Shown here in pieces: positions 17,951-27,358 of a stretch of 64,000 bases of DNA (position 1 is the first letter of the stretch; each line of letters starts with the position of its first letter). Below the pieces are notes generated by a model that saw only the letters and a list, made by a program, of their open reading frames with translations, did not search any database and had not been told where the DNA came from. Source of the stretch: Alphaproteobacteria bacterium MarineAlpha12_Bin1 (lineage in GTDB: Bacteria; Pseudomonadota; Alphaproteobacteria; UBA6615); the NCBI GenBank assembly GCA_002937505.1, contig PTJY01000002.1:372001-436000 (forward strand), read 5' to 3'. Both the position numbers and the translations under genes were made by a program.

Positions 17951-19078
17951 ATGGCTAAACGTGACTATTATGAAGTGCTTGGAGTTGATCGCTCGGCTCA
18001 GTCTGGTGATCTTAAGAGCTCTTTTCGCAAGTTGGCGATGAAATATCATCCAGATCGGAACCCAAACGACACAGAGGCAGAAAAGAGATTTAAAGAAGTT
18101 AACGAGGCTTATGAGGTTTTGCAAGATGAAGAGAAGAGGGCTGCTTATGACCAATATGGACATGCAGCCTTTGAAGGAGGAGGAGGACAGCCGGGTGGTG
18201 GATTTGGTTTTGGCGGAGGGTTTTCAGATATATTTGATGAAATGTTTGGAGACCTTACAGGATCACGAGGTCAACGCCAGACGAATACCCGTGGAGCAGA
18301 TCTAAGGTATAATCTAGATGTAAATCTAGAAGATGCTTATAGTGGAAAAGAAACAAGGGTTAGAGTAAAGGCCTCTGTTACTTGCGAGAACTGTAATGGC
18401 AATGGTGCAGAAGGTGGAACTGCCCCTGTCGCTTGTCCTAGTTGTCATGGGGCTGGCAAAGTACGAACCCAGCAAGGGTTTTTTACCGTTGAACGTAGTT
18501 GCCCGACCTGTCACGGCGCAGGAAAAGTAATAGATAACCCTTGTAGGGGCTGCGCCGGTTCCGGCCGTGTAGATAAAGAAAAGACTTTGTCTGTTAATAT
18601 ACCGGCTGGGGTGGAAGATGGAACAAGAATACGAGTTAGCGGAGAAGGAGAAGCTGGTCTAAGAGGGGCGCCGTCTGGCGACTTATACATTTTTATTTCT
18701 ATAAGTGAGCACAGATTTTTTGGTCGTGAAGGAGCTGATATATATTGTCGTGTTCCAATACCCATGACAACTGCAGTTTTGGGGGGCACTCTTGAAATCC
18801 CTACCATTGATGGTAATAGGGCAAGAGTAAACGTACCGGCGGGAACTCAAACTGGACAACAGTTCCGCCTAAGAGGAAAAGGGATGTCAGTCTTGAGAAG
18901 TAATTCCAGGGGAGACATGTATGTGCAGTCACAGGTAGAGACCCCGGTTAATTTAACAAAAAAACAACGGGAACTTTTACGAGAATTTGAAACTTCTGGG
19001 GGCAAAAAACCTCATAGTCCAGAGGCTGATGGTTTTTTTACGAAGGTTAAGGAGCTGTGGGAAGAGTTCAAGGAATAG
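17951..19078 (+). CDS. dnaJ: DnaJ, Hsp40 co-chaperone
   Basis: A 375-residue class A J-protein. The J domain has KYHPDRNP with the essential HPD, then a Gly/Phe-rich linker. The zinc domain has four CxxCxGxG repeats ([32 protein letters not shown]). Two C-terminal substrate domains follow. It stimulates the DnaK ATPase. It lies 113 bases after dnaK, likely in the same transcript, with an AGAGGCAGG ribosome site. Confidence 0.98.
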   Translation: MAKRDYYEVLGVDRSAQSGDLKSSFRKLAMKYHPDRNPNDTEAEKRFKEVNEAYEVLQDEEKRAAYDQYGHAAFEGGGGQPGGGFGFGGGFSDIFDEMFGDLTGSRGQRQTNTRGADLRYNLDVNLEDAYSGKETRVRVKASVTCENCNGNGAEGGTAPVACPSCHGAGKVRTQQGFFTVERSCPTCHGAGKVIDNPCRGCAGSGRVDKEKTLSVNIPAGVEDGTRIRVSGEGEAGLRGAPSGDLYIFISISEHRFFGREGADIYCRVPIPMTTAVLGGTLEIPTIDGNRARVNVPAGTQTGQQFRLRGKGMSVLRSNSRGDMYVQSQVETPVNLTKKQRELLREFETSGGKKPHSPEADGFFTKVKELWEEFKE

Positions 19079-19172
19079 TTGTTTATCTTCTTTCAAATAT
19101 ATTGCCAGGCTGCCATTGTTGTTCTCTCATGCTAATATAGACTAGAATTAATTATAACTGCAGGGATTTTCT

Positions 19173-19988
19173 ATGGCAGATTCATTGAAAATTGGAGTTG
19201 TAGGTGCGTCGGGACGTATGGGGCGCATGTTAACAAATATAATTTCTAATACATCAGGCTGTGAAATTGCTGGTGCTACTGAGGCGCCTGATTCTGAGTC
19301 GTTAGGTGAAGATTCAGGAATATTAGCTGGTGTAGGGAAAAATAACATTCCAATAAGTGATAATCCTAAAGCAATGTTTTCAGTTGTTGATGTTGTTGTA
19401 GATTTCACCGCACCGCAAGCCACTATATCTCATATAGAGATTGCAACTGAGACAGGTTGTCCAATAGTGATTGGTACCACGGGTATGGATGATGGAAATA
19501 TTTCTCAATTGAAGGAAGCCTCCAAATCTATTCCGATTATTCGCGCTCCAAACATGTCAGCAGGCGTTAATTTGATGTTCTCATTAGCACGACAAGTAGC
19601 CAGAACGTTAGATGAAGAATTTGATATAGAAATTTTTGAATCCCATCATCGACACAAAGTAGATGCCCCTTCGGGTACTGCTTTAGGATTAGGGGAAGCG
19701 GCGGCTCAGGGACGAGGTGTTGATTTTGATAAGGTAAAAGTATTATCACGTGAAGGTATAACTGGAGAGCGTGAGCCCGGCAGAATTGGCTTTTCTACAA
19801 TGCGTGCAGGTGACATTGTTGGTACACATACAGTTGTTTTTGCAAGCCAAGGAGAACAAATTGAAATTACTCATAGGGCAACAGATAGAGCGATTTTTGC
19901 TAGAGGGGCGGTTAGAGCAGCTATTTGGATATCCAGTCAGCCGTCAGGACTCTATTCAATGGCCGACGTTTTAGGTTTACCTGATTGA
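19173..19988 (+). CDS. dapB: DapB, 4-hydroxy-tetrahydrodipicolinate reductase
   Basis: A 271-residue NAD(P)H-dependent reductase of lysine and diaminopimelate synthesis. KIGVVGASGRMGRML is the Rossmann nucleotide-binding loop, and ESHHRHKVDAPSGTALGLGE contains the catalytic His and Lys. Length and motifs are normal. It begins 94 bases after dnaJ and is followed by nth. Its product feeds peptidoglycan synthesis. Confidence 0.97.
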   Translation: MADSLKIGVVGASGRMGRMLTNIISNTSGCEIAGATEAPDSESLGEDSGILAGVGKNNIPISDNPKAMFSVVDVVVDFTAPQATISHIEIATETGCPIVIGTTGMDDGNISQLKEASKSIPIIRAPNMSAGVNLMFSLARQVARTLDEEFDIEIFESHHRHKVDAPSGTALGLGEAAAQGRGVDFDKVKVLSREGITGEREPGRIGFSTMRAGDIVGTHTVVFASQGEQIEITHRATDRAIFARGAVRAAIWISSQPSGLYSMADVLGLPD

Positions 19989-20010
19989 TCTTTAGTAGGT
20001 CATAGAATTA

Positions 20011-20664
20011 GTGATAACTATTATGACGCGAATGTCAAAAAATCAGGTGGAGGAGTTTTTTAAGACCTTAGCTAACGCTAACCCGTCGCCAACAACAGAG
20101 TTAAATTATACAAATAATTATACATTACTTGTTGCCGTAGTACTTTCTGCCCAGGCTACTGACACCGGGGTAAACAAGGCTACCGCTAAGCTTTTTGAGG
20201 TTGCGGATACTCCGTCTAAAATGTTGGAACTCGGCCACGAGTTACTTATTCAGCATATACGAACAATTGGTTTATTTAGGAATAAGGCTAAAAATATCAT
20301 TTCCTTAAGTGAACAGCTCATAGCTGAACATGATGGGAAGGTCCCTGCTTCCAGAGAAAGTCTTGAAGCCCTTCCCGGTGTAGGAAGGAAAACAGCAAAT
20401 GTTATTCTGAACACTGCATTTTCTAAACCCACGATCGCTGTCGACACACATATTTTTCGATTAGCAAACCGTACAGGTTTGGCAGCCGGTGGTAGTGTTA
20501 TAGATGTTGAAAAAAGTTTACTACGTCGTGTGCCCTCTCATTTTAAAAAAAATGCACATCATTGGCTGATTCTTCATGGGCGATACGTTTGTAAAGCACG
20601 CAGTCCGAGGTGTAATGTCTGTATAGTAGTTAATCAGTGCAGGTATAAAGAGAAATCCATCTAG
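20011..20664 (+). CDS. nth: Nth, endonuclease III
   Basis: A 217-residue base-excision glycosylase/AP lyase for oxidised pyrimidines. EALPGVGRKTANVILN is the helix-hairpin-helix with the catalytic Lys, AVDTHIFRLANR holds the catalytic Asp, and the end has Cys-x6-Cys-x2-Cys-x5-Cys for a 4Fe-4S cluster (CKARSPRCNVCIVVNQC). The start may be GTG at 20011 or ATG at 20023; neither has a strong ribosome site. It converges on the unknown lipoprotein. Confidence 0.96.
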   Translation: MITIMTRMSKNQVEEFFKTLANANPSPTTELNYTNNYTLLVAVVLSAQATDTGVNKATAKLFEVADTPSKMLELGHELLIQHIRTIGLFRNKAKNIISLSEQLIAEHDGKVPASRESLEALPGVGRKTANVILNTAFSKPTIAVDTHIFRLANRTGLAAGGSVIDVEKSLLRRVPSHFKKNAHHWLILHGRYVCKARSPRCNVCIVVNQCRYKEKSI

Positions 20665-20689
20665 TCTGATCAACTGTAGCCTATTCTAC

Positions 20690-21241
20690 CTAGTCAGGTT
20701 TTATAGAGTTAGCAAACGAGCGAGCACATTGATCTATAGTATTTTCTGCCGGACCTCTGGTTTCATAGTGTTTAACAGTTCTTTCAGCATTTGTAGTTAT
20801 ATTGCTATAAAGAAAAGCATAGAGTGAACAATCACTGTCATGTAGTAAATAGACGCGAAGCTCAGCCTTTCCATCAATACGAATTAGATTTGGGGATCCA
20901 AACTTCTCATCAAGCTGTGAACTAGATAGTCCTGTTAAACTTATTTGTATGCTCTTGGGTTTAACTGATTGTTTGTTAGCGTGCGATTCTAATTTTGACA
21001 AAACTTCTTTTGAGGGTTTTTCTTCTTTATTCTCCTTTAGTCGCTTAATTTCTTTAAAGTTAGAAATGTTTTTAGATACAGATTTTGGGGCATTTCGAGA
21101 GTATTTAGGTTTTTTGTTTGAGGTGTCGATTTTTGGGGAAGGTAGTATTGTTGGATCTATTAATTTTGATTGAATATCCAAGCCTTCACAGCTCGTGAAA
21201 GCAAGAACAATTCCTAGTAAAATATATAGCCTAGCTTTCAT
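20690..21241 (-). CDS. Putative lipoprotein of unknown function
   Basis: I do not recognise this 183-residue protein. It has a short basic N-terminus, a hydrophobic run and FTS-Cys18, consistent with a lipobox. Residues 35-95 are lysine- and serine-rich and probably unfolded. The C-terminal part has ISLTGLSSSQLDEKFGSPNL, which resembles the G-x-s-x3-L-x3-FG-P turn of the SmpA/BamE family, followed by LRVYLLHDSDCSLYAFLY. An envelope role is an inference from the signal. It lies between nth and the EI24 gene. Confidence 0.65.
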   Translation of the reverse strand: MKARLYILLGIVLAFTSCEGLDIQSKLIDPTILPSPKIDTSNKKPKYSRNAPKSVSKNISNFKEIKRLKENKEEKPSKEVLSKLESHANKQSVKPKSIQISLTGLSSSQLDEKFGSPNLIRIDGKAELRVYLLHDSDCSLYAFLYSNITTNAERTVKHYETRGPAENTIDQCARSFANSIKPD

Positions 21242-21340
21242 TATCCAGAAAATTTGTAGCTTGATAGAGCGCTTCTGATCTAGAGTTTTATTTATAGCTA
21301 ATACTACAACAGTTTTTACAAAATAAACATAACTAGTTCA

Positions 21341-21997
21341 TTACTTCTTTTGTAAATAGTGAAATACATGGGTCATCAAAGCAGTTGCATATATGGGTAG
21401 CAAGAGGTTTAGGAGTGGTACCACTGAGATTATTGCTAAAACTAACCCGAAAAAAAATATTGTCAGTTTTTGTTTTTTTCTTAAAACCCTTATTTGATCT
21501 GGTCTTATGTATCTTATAGCTACTAATTCAAAAAATTCTCTCCCGAGTAGGTAACCGTTTAGGATCCAACCACTAATAAAATAAACTGGGGGGATAAGAC
21601 TCAAAGGTAAGACAGCTATATTGAGTATAACTAATATTAATGTGAATCGAAGCCCTACAAGTATCGGTCCGACAAGAGATTTGTAAGATGAAGGTTGGTC
21701 ATCTTGGTAATGACGTTTTTCTACTTCAGAACAGATGGTTTCTAACTTGAAACTCGCTATAAGGCCAAAGAAAGATGGGAGAAGTAGCACCAGTATGATT
21801 ATTGCGGCCAATGCGCCTAAAGTATCTACAAACCAATCTAGCCCCGTTATGCTAAAATTATCGAGCTTTAAAACTAGTAGAATTAATAGCCATAAAAGAA
21901 AAGCGCCGACAAAGCTATAAGCAGCACTAGTTATAAGTACGCGCCTAAATTCGTGCGTTCTGATATCACCGAAAGATTTTATAAAACAATTTAACAC
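21341..21997 (-). CDS. EI24/CysZ-like integral membrane protein
   Basis: This 218-residue protein has several long hydrophobic segments (about 20-45, 60-85, 110-150, 180-210) and a GYLLGREFFELVAIRYI motif typical of EI24-domain proteins. CysZ members take up sulfate for cysteine synthesis, while others are of unknown role. No cysteine genes are nearby, so sulfate uptake is only a possibility. Confidence 0.8.
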   Translation of the reverse strand: MLNCFIKSFGDIRTHEFRRVLITSAAYSFVGAFLLWLLILLVLKLDNFSITGLDWFVDTLGALAAIIILVLLLPSFFGLIASFKLETICSEVEKRHYQDDQPSSYKSLVGPILVGLRFTLILVILNIAVLPLSLIPPVYFISGWILNGYLLGREFFELVAIRYIRPDQIRVLRKKQKLTIFFFGLVLAIISVVPLLNLLLPIYATALMTHVFHYLQKK

Positions 21998-22126
21998 GGG
22001 ATAACTATATTTAGGCCTCTCTATTATCAGTAATACTTTATATAAATAAGATTTATAATAGTAAATTAAAGTAACTTAGATAACAGCTATACACTCATTA
22101 GTTTATTTTTCGAGGAAAATTTTAAT

Positions 22127-23140
22127 ATGTCTGATGGACAAAATTTAAAACCACAAATAGATGTAGTTTGCATAGGCAATGCTATTTTAGATTTACTGCT
22201 AGAGGCTTCTGAAGATGTTTTAATCAAGTTTAGTATGACTAAAGGATCAATGTCTTTAGTAGATCTGGAGACAGTTGACAAAATTTATAAAGATTTAGGG
22301 CCGGGCATTGAAACATCAGGAGGATCAGCGGCAAATACGGCTGCAGGGCTTGCCCTACTAGGGGCCAGAGGTGCATATATTGGGAAAGTCCATGATGATT
22401 ATATGGGGCGGGTTTTCTTGAAACATATTCGCTCGGTGGGAGTGGAGTATAGTACGCCAGTTGCGACTAAGGGCCCTTCAACAGCTTGCTGCTTAATTCT
22501 TGTCACCCCGGATGCTGAAAGGACTATGAATACGTATCTTGGAGCATCTGCTGATTTAGATTCTACAGATATTGATCCATTATTAATTTGCCGATCTAAA
22601 ATTGTATATTTAGAAGGTTATTTGTGGGATAGGGCTTTGGCTAAAAAAGCTTTTCTCGAGGCAGCTAGGTTAGCTAATGAGGCTGGTATAAAGGTTGCGT
22701 TAACGCTCTCAGATTCCTTTTGTGTAGAACGACACAGGGAATCGTTCCTTAACTTAATAAAGAATCACGTAGATATACTCTTTGCTAATGAAAGCGAGAT
22801 TATGTCGCTTTATCAAACGGATATACTTGAAGATGCTTTTGAAAAAGTTAGTAATGATTGTAAAATAGTGGCCATAACGCGTTCGCATAAAGGCTCAGTA
22901 GTTATTAACGATTCTCAAAAATATTACGTAAAAGCAGAAGAAGTGGCTGAAGTGATAGATACTACCGGTGCTGGTGATCAATATGCTGCCGGTTTCTTAT
23001 ATGGCTTTATACATAACGCGGATCTTATCACCTGTGCAAAAATTGGGAGCATCACTGCTGCTGAGGTTATTTCACATTTTGGCCCCAGACCAAACACCAA
23101 CCTCATCCACAAAGTAAATTTTGTGCTTAATGATTGTTAG
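22127..23140 (+). CDS. PfkB family kinase, adenosine-kinase-like
   Basis: A 337-residue ribokinase-fold enzyme. GGSAANTAAGLALLGARG is the substrate-binding loop of PfkB kinases, and DTTGAGDQYAAGFLYG holds the anion hole and catalytic Asp. The IDVVCIGNAILDLLLEA start and the C-terminal sequence resemble alphaproteobacterial adenosine kinases, which phosphorylate adenosine to AMP. A sugar kinase remains possible. Its stop overlaps the convergent YejA-like gene by 14 bases. Confidence 0.85.
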   Translation: MSDGQNLKPQIDVVCIGNAILDLLLEASEDVLIKFSMTKGSMSLVDLETVDKIYKDLGPGIETSGGSAANTAAGLALLGARGAYIGKVHDDYMGRVFLKHIRSVGVEYSTPVATKGPSTACCLILVTPDAERTMNTYLGASADLDSTDIDPLLICRSKIVYLEGYLWDRALAKKAFLEAARLANEAGIKVALTLSDSFCVERHRESFLNLIKNHVDILFANESEIMSLYQTDILEDAFEKVSNDCKIVAITRSHKGSVVINDSQKYYVKAEEVAEVIDTTGAGDQYAAGFLYGFIHNADLITCAKIGSITAAEVISHFGPRPNTNLIHKVNFVLNDC

Positions 23141-25004
23141 TAATCCAAAATGTTTCTGGCCCTAATCCGTAAACTGGTTCTTTTTTGGGTTTAGACACTT
23201 TTTTCCAATAAGCGATTCTCTGGCCTGATAAATGGTAGAGTGGCAGAACATAATAGTTCCACATGAAAACTCGGTCTAACGCTCTTGCCGCGGCAACTAG
23301 CGATTTGTGTGTTTTTGAAGAAACCAGAGAGTGGATTATTTCATCAATTGCAGGATCAGAAATTCCTGGCCAATTTCTCCCTCCCGGCTGGTTACTTGTC
23401 TTAGATCCCCAATAGTTTTCTTGTTCGTTTCCTGGGGAAAGTGTTACTCCCCAGAAGCCAAAAACCATATCAAAATCATAGCTATCAATCAGTGTTTGAA
23501 ATTGAGCTGTGTCAATCAATCTAACTCTAGCGTCTATTCCTAAGCGCTTTAGGTTTCTTGAATAGGTTAAAGCTATGCGCTCATTTGAAGGATTTCGGAT
23601 CGTTATTACAAAACGGAAGGGGCGACTGTCTTGTGAATGTAAAGTTCCATTATGTACGTAAAACCCTTCTTTTTTTAGAAGCATTGTTGCTTTGCGAAGC
23701 TTAGATCGATTTTGGGCGGTGCCATCGGATTCTGATAATTTAAAAGGATGACCAAAAACTTCTTCAGGGACTTTTCCTCTCCACGGATTTAGTAGCTTTA
23801 ACTCCTCGATAGTCGGTGGCCCGGAGGGGATCAAGCTTGAGTTAGAAAAAATACTATTTGTTCTAACATACCCATTATGAAGCAAGTTCTTATTAAGCCA
23901 TTCAAAATTAAATGCTAGAGTGAGGGCCTTTCTGACATTTAGCCTATTGAATGGTGGTTTTCTTAGATTAAACACTAAGGCTTTCATACCCGAAGGTATA
24001 CCATTTGAAGTAATTTCTCGAATAATGTTCCCGTTCGTAATAGCTGGCGAATCGTATTGGGTAGCCCAGCGAGACGCATTACTCTCATAACGAAAATCAT
24101 AATCTCCTGCTTTAAATGCCTCTAAGGCGATCGCGTCATCTCGATAATATTTATAAGTTATTTCTTGAATGTTAAATTGACCACGAGTAACGGCTAGGTT
24201 ACGACCCCAATATTTTGGGTTGTATTTATAAATAATGCTACGTCCTGGTATTATTTTTTTAATAATGTAGGGGCCAGAGGATGGGGGCACTTCTAAAGTC
24301 GTTTTTGAGAAGTCTCGATTTTCCCACCAGTTTTTTGAAAGTATAGGTAGAAAGCCGGCTATCAATAAGGGTAACTCACGATCTGTATCATCTTCAAAAA
24401 TAAAACGTATTTTTCGAGGATTAGTTATTAACACACTTTTTACTCGGGCCCATGTGGCTCGCGCGTTAGGCTTTCCCTCGTGCTTTAAAATTCTCCAACT
24501 AAATTTTACATCTTCCACTGTCACCGGTGTTTGATCGGAAAATTTAGCTTCAGGGCGAAGTGTAAATTCTATCCAGCTTCGATCTTCTGGCATTTTAATT
24601 GTCTCTGCTAATAAGCCATATAATGAAAATGACTCGTCTCGACTACGTCTGGCTAACGTTTCAAAATAAAACCCAGAACCGTGATGCAGGCCTACAGCTG
24701 ATTTTCCTTTAATTATATATGGGTTAAGACTGTCGAATGTCCCGATCGCGTGTAATCGAATTTTGCCTCCTTTAGGGGCATTAGGATTTACATAGGAAAA
24801 ATTTTGAAAGTTGTCATTATATTTTGTCGCCCCATGCATCGAAATTGAGTTATTGCGCTTTGGCTCTGCATGGGTGGTAGCCACTGCCATACAGTAGCTA
24901 GCTAAAACAAGTATTAATAATTTAGTTAGTTTTTGATATTGTGCCAATATAGGATTTCTTTTTTTAGAAATGAAATTTTTACTTAAAAAGTTTATATTCT
25001 CCAC
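23127..25004 (-). CDS. YejA-like peptide ABC transporter substrate-binding protein
   Basis: A 625-residue periplasmic protein of the SBP_bac_5 family. A long basic N-terminus precedes the hydrophobic signal (LLILVLASYCMAVATTHA). SYVNPNAPKGGKIRLHAIGTFDSLNPY, VTVEDVKFSWRILKHEG and ENYWGSKTSNQPGGRNWPGI are characteristic of the YejA branch, which binds peptides or microcins. No permease or ATPase genes are adjacent, so it is an orphan. It runs in the same direction as phoB, 10 bases downstream of the phoB stop, and could be co-transcribed with the pho genes. Confidence 0.88.
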   Translation of the reverse strand: MENINFLSKNFISKKRNPILAQYQKLTKLLILVLASYCMAVATTHAEPKRNNSISMHGATKYNDNFQNFSYVNPNAPKGGKIRLHAIGTFDSLNPYIIKGKSAVGLHHGSGFYFETLARRSRDESFSLYGLLAETIKMPEDRSWIEFTLRPEAKFSDQTPVTVEDVKFSWRILKHEGKPNARATWARVKSVLITNPRKIRFIFEDDTDRELPLLIAGFLPILSKNWWENRDFSKTTLEVPPSSGPYIIKKIIPGRSIIYKYNPKYWGRNLAVTRGQFNIQEITYKYYRDDAIALEAFKAGDYDFRYESNASRWATQYDSPAITNGNIIREITSNGIPSGMKALVFNLRKPPFNRLNVRKALTLAFNFEWLNKNLLHNGYVRTNSIFSNSSLIPSGPPTIEELKLLNPWRGKVPEEVFGHPFKLSESDGTAQNRSKLRKATMLLKKEGFYVHNGTLHSQDSRPFRFVITIRNPSNERIALTYSRNLKRLGIDARVRLIDTAQFQTLIDSYDFDMVFGFWGVTLSPGNEQENYWGSKTSNQPGGRNWPGISDPAIDEIIHSLVSSKTHKSLVAAARALDRVFMWNYYVLPLYHLSGQRIAYWKKVSKPKKEPVYGLGPETFWITNNH

Positions 25005-25014
25005 ATATTTAGAA

Positions 25015-25728
25015 CTAGTGATCAGTATCTACTTCTAAGGAGTAACCCGCAGATCGTACAGTTCGAATAACATCAGGTGACCCTGGTAAATTTATAGCCA
25101 TTCTCAAGCGACGAATGTGTACATCAACCGTTCTAGGCTCGATATCTGCATCCTGTCCCCAGACGTGATCAAGCAGTTGTTCTCGTTCAAAAACCCTTCC
25201 GGGTCTTTCCAGTAGAAATCTAAGCAGGCGGAACTCTGTAGGGCCCAGATCTATTGATTGATTGCCTCTACTAACTCGGTGACTAGCTAAATCCATTACA
25301 ATGTCTGCGTAGGATAATGCATCTTTATCAAATATAGGTCTTGCTCGTCTAATTACTGCTTTTACACGGGCTATCAGCTCACTAGGTGAAAAAGGTTTCA
25401 CTATATAATCGTCGGCCCCTGAGTCTAAGCCCCTAATTCGGTCACCTTCTTCTCCTCTTGCGGTTAATAAAATAACAGGAAGTTCTCTGGTCTCAGGATC
25501 ACGACGTAGGCGACGGCATATTTCTATACCTGAGACGTAGGGAAGCATCCAGTCTAGCAAAACTAAATCAGGCTTATTTTCTGCAATTGCTAGAATTGCT
25601 TCTTCACCATCTCTTGCAATACTCGTTGTAAAGCCGTTTTTCTCCAAATTGTAAGATAACAGTTCTACAAGAGCAGCTTCGTCTTCGACAATTAATACGC
25701 TTGGTTTTAGTGAGCTTAAAGCACTCAT
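25015..25728 (-). CDS. phoB: PhoB, phosphate regulon response regulator
   Basis: A 237-residue OmpR/PhoB-type regulator. The receiver domain has IVEDE and LLDWMLPYVSG with Asp59 as the phosphoacceptor, and the winged-helix output domain has RRLRMAINLPGSPDVIRTVR with GYSL near the end. It is activated by PhoR and binds Pho boxes such as the one before pstS. ATG overlaps the phoU stop by 4 bases, so the two genes are coupled. Confidence 0.95.
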   Translation of the reverse strand: MSALSSLKPSVLIVEDEAALVELLSYNLEKNGFTTSIARDGEEAILAIAENKPDLVLLDWMLPYVSGIEICRRLRRDPETRELPVILLTARGEEGDRIRGLDSGADDYIVKPFSPSELIARVKAVIRRARPIFDKDALSYADIVMDLASHRVSRGNQSIDLGPTEFRLLRFLLERPGRVFEREQLLDHVWGQDADIEPRTVDVHIRRLRMAINLPGSPDVIRTVRSAGYSLEVDTDH

Positions 25729-26465
25729 TTATCTCGCTCTCCCGTTCTGCTGTCGGGTTCAATTATTGTAGTGCTCGCCTCGTCTGTTTTAGGACGGTTG
25801 GAGTCTAACAGAACTCCTTCCACCTGGTAGACAACTAACTCAGCTATATTAGTGGTTAGGTCACCAATACGCTCCAGATTACGCGCAACAAAAAGTAAAT
25901 GAGTACAGGGTGTTATATTGCGCGGATCTTCCATCATGTAGGTTAAGAGTTCTCGGAATAAACTATCATGCAAATCATCCACCTCAGCATCTCTATACCA
26001 AACATCACGCGCTTTAGTGACGTCATTATTGGCAAATGCATCAAGCACATCTTTGGTCATTTCGCGCACTATATGGCCCATTCTAGGAATAGTGTACATA
26101 GGTTTAACAGGAGGCATCTGATTAAGGGCAACAGCCCTTTTCGCAACGTTTTTTCCGTAATCTCCAATACGCTCTACAAGGGGAGCTATTTTCAGGCCAG
26201 TTACAATATATCTTAAATCACCTGCCATGGGCTGTCTTAAGGCAAGCATATTAATTGCCATTTCATCTACTTCTATATGTAAATCATCAATTTTGTGATC
26301 GTGTTGTATGGCTGTTTCAGCGAGATCGGCGTCTCGTTTCTGTAATGCCTCGATAGCCTGTTCCAGCTGAGTTTCAGCTAGTCCACCTAGTCGGCTTATT
26401 AGGTCGCTTAAGCGAGAAAGTTCTTCATCGTATGATTTTACAATATGACTGCGGTCAGTTGACAT
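25725..26465 (-). CDS. phoU: PhoU, phosphate signalling regulator
   Basis: A 246-residue two-bundle helical protein with two PhoU repeats. The first carries MALRQPMAGDLRYIVTGLKI and ERIGDYGKNVAKRA; the second carries LLFVARNLERIGDLTTNIAE. Both contain the ERIGD/D-x2-N metal-binding pattern. It links the Pst transporter to PhoR and restrains phosphate import. Its place between pstB and phoB is the standard order. Confidence 0.96.
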   Translation of the reverse strand: MSTDRSHIVKSYDEELSRLSDLISRLGGLAETQLEQAIEALQKRDADLAETAIQHDHKIDDLHIEVDEMAINMLALRQPMAGDLRYIVTGLKIAPLVERIGDYGKNVAKRAVALNQMPPVKPMYTIPRMGHIVREMTKDVLDAFANNDVTKARDVWYRDAEVDDLHDSLFRELLTYMMEDPRNITPCTHLLFVARNLERIGDLTTNIAELVVYQVEGVLLDSNRPKTDEASTTIIEPDSRTGERDK

Positions 26466-26499
26466 GGATCTATACCCCTTCGGGACACTATATTGGTTT

Positions 26500-27357
26500 T
26501 TAGCCGAATCGACCTGTTATATAATCTTGGGTACGTTGGTTTTCAGGATTAGTAAAAATTTGCTCAGTATTCCCGTCTTCAACCATTATACCTAAATGAA
26601 AAAATGCTGTTTTTTGACTTACTCTTGCTGCTTGCTGCATAGAATGTGTAACAATAACTATAGTATAGTTTTGTCTGAGTTCGTCCATTAGCTCTTCAAT
26701 TCTTGCAGTTGCTATTGGATCAAGCGCTGAACATGGCTCATCCATTAAAATAACTTCTGGATTGACTGCTATTGCGCGCGCTATACACAAACGTTGTTGT
26801 TGCCCGCCAGACAAACTGGTTCCTGGTTGATCCAACCGATCCTTAGCTTCTTCCCATAGACCGGCACGTCTTAGGCTTGCCTCAACTAAATTTCTTAAAT
26901 CTGACTTTGTTTTTGTCATTCCATGTATTCTTGGTCCATAAGCAACGTTCTCGAATATAGATTTTGGGAATGGATTAGGCTTCTGAAACACCATCCCTAT
27001 TCTTGCTCTTAACTGTACGACATCAACTGAACGGTCATAAATATCAGAGCCGTCTAATAGAATTTCCCCCGATATTTTGCAACTAGGAATAGTATCGTTC
27101 ATTCTGTTGAGGCATCTCAAGAAGGTTGACTTTCCACATCCTGAGGGACCGATCAAAGCAGTCACCTGATTTGTGTCTATTTCTAGAGTTACTCCTTCTA
27201 AGGCTTGCTTGTCGCCGTAAAAAACGTCGACGTTATTAGCGGTGACCTTAGTCGATAACGTGTTCTTATTATCGTCGTTAACAGCTGTAGGTGCATTCAC
27301 TTTTGGCTGATCCTCTTCAATAGCTTCGGTTGATTTTAATTCTACACTTTTTTTCAT
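26500..27357 (-). CDS. pstB: PstB, phosphate ABC transporter ATPase
   Basis: This 285-residue ATPase has [15 protein letters not shown] (Walker A), [17 protein letters not shown] (signature) and [16 protein letters not shown] (Walker B). About 35 N-terminal residues precede the conserved domain, slightly longer than usual. It powers PstCA phosphate import. It starts one base after the pstA stop, so it is tightly coupled in the operon. Confidence 0.97.
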   Translation of the reverse strand: MKKSVELKSTEAIEEDQPKVNAPTAVNDDNKNTLSTKVTANNVDVFYGDKQALEGVTLEIDTNQVTALIGPSGCGKSTFLRCLNRMNDTIPSCKISGEILLDGSDIYDRSVDVVQLRARIGMVFQKPNPFPKSIFENVAYGPRIHGMTKTKSDLRNLVEASLRRAGLWEEAKDRLDQPGTSLSGGQQQRLCIARAIAVNPEVILMDEPCSALDPIATARIEELMDELRQNYTIVIVTHSMQQAARVSQKTAFFHLGIMVEDGNTEQIFTNPENQRTQDYITGRFG

Positions 27358-27358
27358 A

